From positions 1 through 64,000 of the forward strand of contig JAVUPY010000071.1 in the NCBI GenBank assembly GCA_032252755.1: a DNA stretch of 64,000 nucleotides, read 5' to 3'. Below are positions 60,711 to 64,000 of this stretch, piece after piece (position 1 is the stretch's first letter; the number at the start of each line of letters is the position of its first letter). The translations under genes were made by a program, and so were the position numbers. Source of the DNA: Terriglobia bacterium. Its GTDB lineage: Bacteria; Acidobacteriota; Terriglobia; Terriglobales; Acidobacteriaceae. Under the pieces are notes generated by a model. That model was given only the letters and a program-made list of their open reading frames with translations, made no database searches and had not been told where the DNA came from.

Positions 60711-62290
60711 CGTCCATTCACCTCCGCGACAGTTTTCACCGCGCCACTCCCGGCGGCGCCGATTGCCACGGGTCCATTCCTTGCTTGCACCGGTGCTCCT
60801 ATCACCTGCTGTACGCTTCTGGTTACGGCCGCGTCGATGGAGTTCATCCATGCAGCCGGCCAGATGCCCATAACGAGGGCCAGCAGTGCGAGTGGCCACA
60901 ACGTCGTCCGTTCGCGGTTATCAAGATCGGGAAGGGAATTATTCACCGGGACCGTAACATTTCCGTAGAAGACTCTCTGATACATCCACAACATGTAGCA
61001 GGCTGACCAGATCACTCCGCTCGCCGCCAGGATTCCGAAAATCGCCTTCGCCTGGAATGCACCGCTCAGAACCAGGAACTCGCCGACGAATCCGTTCATA
61101 AGCGGCAGACCGATCGACGACAGCGTAATGATGAGGAAGAACGTCGCGTACACCGGCATTGGCGTCGCCAGTCCGCCGTACTGCTTCAGATCGTAAGTGT
61201 GGCGGCGCTCGTAGATGATGCCAGCGAGGATGAACAATGCGCCGGTCGAGATGCCGTGGTTCAGCATCTGGTACACCGCGCCATCGATCCCCAACTGGGT
61301 GAAGCTGAAGATGCCGAGTACGACAAAGCCCAGGTGGCTGACCGACGAATACGCGATCAGTTTCTTCATGTTCGGCTGAACCATCGCGACGAGCGCGCCG
61401 TAGATAATACCCACAATAGCTAGCGCGATGATCCAACCCTGGTTTTGCCGCGACTGCTCGGGGAATAGTCCGAGGTTGAATCGCAACAGGCCGTACGTAC
61501 CCATCTTCAGTAGAACGCCGGCGAGCAGGACGGAACCGGCGGTTGGCGCTTCCACGTGCGCGTCCGGCAACCACGTGTGCAGGGGGAAGAGCGGAACTTT
61601 GACGGCAAAGGCGATGAAGAAGCCGAGGAAGAGAAGCGTCGCCGCCCCAGCGAATCCTGGAACCTGTCCAGCCTGGATCATCTGCTGCAATTTAGTGAAC
61701 TCGAATGTCCCAGTCTTCGCGTACAGCCACAAGATCGCGGCCAGCATGAAGACCGAGGCAATCATCGTGTACAGGAAGAACTTTACCGCCGCATAAATCC
61801 GCCGCTCGTGGCCGTACATTCCGATGAGTAGGGCCATCGGTATCAGCGTCGCTTCCCAGAAGAAGTAGAACAGGAAGAGGTCCAGCGCCATGAAGACGCC
61901 GATCATGGCCGACTCAAGCAGCAGCAGCAGAATGAAGAATTCCTTCACCCGCTCGTGAATCGAGTGCCACGAAATCATGACACAGAAGGGCACCAGAAGA
62001 GTGGTCAGTACCACCAGCCACATGGAGATACCGTCGATGCCCAGGTGGTAGTGAATATTCGGTGTGCTGATCCATTGCACGTTCTGCTCGAACTGGAAGC
62101 CAGGCTGATGCGCAACAAACCGCGCCGGCAAGTGCAGAGAAACAAAGAATGTGATGATCGAGATGCCAAGGGCGAACCACCGAATGTCGCGATCGCGCCG
62201 CGGGAAGAACAATAGCAATACCGCGCCCGCAGCGGGCAAGAACGTCACGAGCGTGAGGATGATATGGTTCAAATTCTCTAGGCTGCTCAT
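60707..62290 (-). CDS. nuoM: complex I subunit M, second copy
   Basis: The 527-residue protein starts at 62290, overlapping the nuoL2 stop (ATGA). Motifs are YHLGIDGISMWLVVLTTLL, FWEATLIPMALLIGMYGH, FPLHTWLPDAHVEAPTAGSV, KKLIAYSSVSHLGF and MLNHGISTGALFILAG. It parallels the copy at 52212 in full length but differs at many positions. It belongs to a second antiporter-like subunit set, presumably of another complex I cluster that continues outside the window. Confidence 0.95.
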   Translation of the reverse strand: MSSLENLNHIILTLVTFLPAAGAVLLLFFPRRDRDIRWFALGISIITFFVSLHLPARFVAHQPGFQFEQNVQWISTPNIHYHLGIDGISMWLVVLTTLLVPFCVMISWHSIHERVKEFFILLLLLESAMIGVFMALDLFLFYFFWEATLIPMALLIGMYGHERRIYAAVKFFLYTMIASVFMLAAILWLYAKTGTFEFTKLQQMIQAGQVPGFAGAATLLFLGFFIAFAVKVPLFPLHTWLPDAHVEAPTAGSVLLAGVLLKMGTYGLLRFNLGLFPEQSRQNQGWIIALAIVGIIYGALVAMVQPNMKKLIAYSSVSHLGFVVLGIFSFTQLGIDGAVYQMLNHGISTGALFILAGIIYERRHTYDLKQYGGLATPMPVYATFFLIITLSSIGLPLMNGFVGEFLVLSGAFQAKAIFGILAASGVIWSACYMLWMYQRVFYGNVTVPVNNSLPDLDNRERTTLWPLALLALVMGIWPAAWMNSIDAAVTRSVQQVIGAPVQARNGPVAIGAAGSGAVKTVAEVNGR

Positions 62291-64000
62291 CGCGTTCCCA
62301 TCCAGATCATGTAGAGAAGTATCGCCGCCGCTCCCGTGGCGACCCATCCGGCATACGAGCGAATGTTGCCGGATTGCATGTGGCGGACATTATCGGAAGC
62401 GTGTTGCGCGCCGATAGCGGCGTTGTTCACGCTCCCATCGATCAGTCCGGCATCCACTCCGCGCCACAGGACTTTCGTCGAGCCCTGCACCAGCGGGTGG
62501 ATGATGACGTTGTAATACAGTTCGTCTACGTAATACTTATTCAATACCGCCGCGTACACGCCGCCGAGCTTGTCAGAAATCTTCGTGGGCAGATCGCGCC
62601 GCTTGACATACAGGAGCCACGCTAGGCCCGCGCCCGCAAACGCCAGGAAAATAGACGTCCACATCAGTGCAGATTCCGTTGTCTTTTCGCTTTCATTTTC
62701 CGCCGCTGATTCGTGGCCGGTTGCCGCTTCAACGCCTGCTGCTGGTGTCGCTAAGCCGGCCTGCGCTTGCCCGACAACCGGCGTCAGGAAGTTCTCAAAT
62801 CTGTTTCCAATGCCGATCCACCCGCCCACAATAGAGAGAACGGCAAGAACAACCAGCGGCGCAAGCATCACCCACGGACTCTCGTGCGGCGTTCCGTGAT
62901 GCGCCGATTCATCCGTGCTGGGCGCATGTGCAACCGTCTGCTGTCCGCCTATTGGAACTTGATGCGTATGCTGCGCGTGTTCGGTGGAACCGTGAGTTCC
63001 GTGCGGCTGAGTTTCATGCGTGAGGTGTGCCGCTCCAAGCGGTCCGCGGTACTCACCCCAGAAGGTCATGAAGAGCAGGCGGAACATGTAGAAGCTGGTA
63101 ATGAACGCCGTGATCACGCCGACCAGCCACAGCGCCCAACTGCCGTGCGGACTGCTGTATGCCTGCCAAAGGATTTCGTCCTTCGAAAAGAATCCGGCAA
63201 AGCCCGGGATTCCTGAAATCGCGCACGTTGCGACAAACATCACGCCGAAAGTCCAAGGCATGTACTTTCTGAGCCCGCCCATGTTCCGCATATCTTGCTC
63301 GCCGCCGACGCCATGTATCACCGAACCGGCGCCGAGGAAGAGCAGTCCTTTGAAGAACGCATGCGTCATAAGGTGGAAAATGCCGGCCGAGTACGCGGCC
63401 ACTCCGCACGCCAGGAACATATAGCCGAGTTGCGAGATCGTTGAATACGCCAGCACACGCTTTATGTCCGTTTGCGCAATGCCGATCGTTGCCGCGAACA
63501 GTGCCGTCACCGCGCCGATCACTGCCACTACCGCCAACGCCTCTGGTGACCGGCTGAAGATCGGATTCGAACGCGCAACCATGTAGACGCCGGCCGTTAC
63601 CATCGTCGCCGCATGGATCAGTGCAGAGACTGGGGTCGGACCTTCCATGGCATCCGGCAGCCAGACATACAGCGGAATCTGCGCCGATTTTCCGGCAGCA
63701 CCCACCATCATCAGGATCGCGATCGCCGTCAGCAATCCGGGTGCGGCTTCCGCTCCGGGGAACCTCTGCGCCACCTGCTGGAAAACATCTCCGTACTGCA
63801 GAGTTCCAAAGTGTTTGATCAGCAGGAAGAGGGCGATCAGGAATCCGAAATCGCCAACCCGGTTCGTGATGAACGCCTTCTTGCCCGCATTCGCCGCCGA
63901 CTGCCGCAGGAAATAGAACCCGATCAGCAGGTAGGACGCCAGGCCCACGCCCTCCCAGCCGACGAACATAAGCAGGTAATTGTCCGCCAGCACCAGCGTG
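62287..64000 (-). CDS. nuoL: complex I subunit L, second copy, cut by the window edge
   Basis: The frame is open to the right edge, so the N-terminal part (probably about 100 residues) is missing; the visible part begins TLVLADNYLLMFVGWEGVGL. Core motifs are NRVGDFGFLIALF, LPDAMEGPTPVSALIHAATM, KRVLAYSTISQLGYM and HAFFKGLLFLGAGSVIH. After the core comes a His-rich soluble loop of about 60 residues (THETQPHGTHGSTEHAQHTH and HAPSTDESAHHGTPHES). The first NuoL has an Ala/Glu-rich loop at the same place. Coupled to nuoM2. Confidence 0.94.
   Translation of the reverse strand, partial: TLVLADNYLLMFVGWEGVGLASYLLIGFYFLRQSAANAGKKAFITNRVGDFGFLIALFLLIKHFGTLQYGDVFQQVAQRFPGAEAAPGLLTAIAILMMVGAAGKSAQIPLYVWLPDAMEGPTPVSALIHAATMVTAGVYMVARSNPIFSRSPEALAVVAVIGAVTALFAATIGIAQTDIKRVLAYSTISQLGYMFLACGVAAYSAGIFHLMTHAFFKGLLFLGAGSVIHGVGGEQDMRNMGGLRKYMPWTFGVMFVATCAISGIPGFAGFFSKDEILWQAYSSPHGSWALWLVGVITAFITSFYMFRLLFMTFWGEYRGPLGAAHLTHETQPHGTHGSTEHAQHTHQVPIGGQQTVAHAPSTDESAHHGTPHESPWVMLAPLVVLAVLSIVGGWIGIGNRFENFLTPVVGQAQAGLATPAAGVEAATGHESAAENESEKTTESALMWTSIFLAFAGAGLAWLLYVKRRDLPTKISDKLGGVYAAVLNKYYVDELYYNVIIHPLVQGSTKVLWRGVDAGLIDGSVNNAAIGAQHASDNVRHMQSGNIRSYAGWVATGAAAILLYMIWMGTR

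Overview
The window reads as chromosome of a diderm, moderately GC-rich bacterium, most likely an acidobacterium of the Terriglobia type. The pointers are an Oar-like TonB-dependent receptor with an N-terminal carboxypeptidase-regulatory-like domain, a winged-helix plus TPR regulator, the remnant of a MacB-like permease of the kind expanded in Acidobacteriota, LpxD, two RND efflux systems and many small secreted proteins. This placement comes from gene content only; no rRNA gene is present to confirm it.

Left part (0-33 kb), accessory and sensory: a small lipoprotein, a frameshifted permease relic, two secreted proteins (one a stand-alone CuA-type cupredoxin), then a two-component system divergent from an RND efflux pair (4.8-9.2 kb). 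After an integrase relic comes a stretch with small CxxC...HxC proteins, response regulators (one with a zinc ribbon, one with Glu in place of the phospho-acceptor Asp), a lipoprotein metallophosphoesterase, an Ig-repeat phosphoesterase and a hemerythrin-like protein. At 17-25 kb a secreted hydrolase diverges from a regulator, TonB-receptor and hydrolase series. An NDH-2 gene diverges from a TetR-controlled second RND pair (27-32 kb), followed by an Old Yellow Enzyme homologue.

Middle (33-44 kb), mostly housekeeping: an overlapping dapF, S66 peptidase, mpl, plsC operon (diaminopimelate, murein recycling, phospholipid), lpxD with a response regulator, an SDR enzyme, a YbjQ-family protein, a PLP decarboxylase and lysS. 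Between lysS and nuoA lies a ~580 bp unit: a doubly frameshifted GxxExxY gene bounded by 36 bp imperfect terminal inverted repeats. I consider it the clearest candidate for an under-described mobile element here.

Right part (44.8-64 kb), bioenergetics: a complex I operon nuoA-C-D-H-I-J-K-L-M-N that lacks nuoB, nuoE, nuoF and nuoG, then atpZ, atpI-like, atpB and atpE (membrane part of ATP synthase only), an ABC exporter pair, and on the opposite strand a second nuoL-nuoM-nuoN set that runs off the right edge. The window thus carries two complete or nearly complete sets of antiporter-like complex I subunits plus an NDH-2.

Repeated short sequences also stand out: an exact 12-mer just upstream of the start codons of nuoL, nuoM and the decarboxylase gene, and palindromes sharing a CACATCTG core, one of them inside the nuoM coding sequence.
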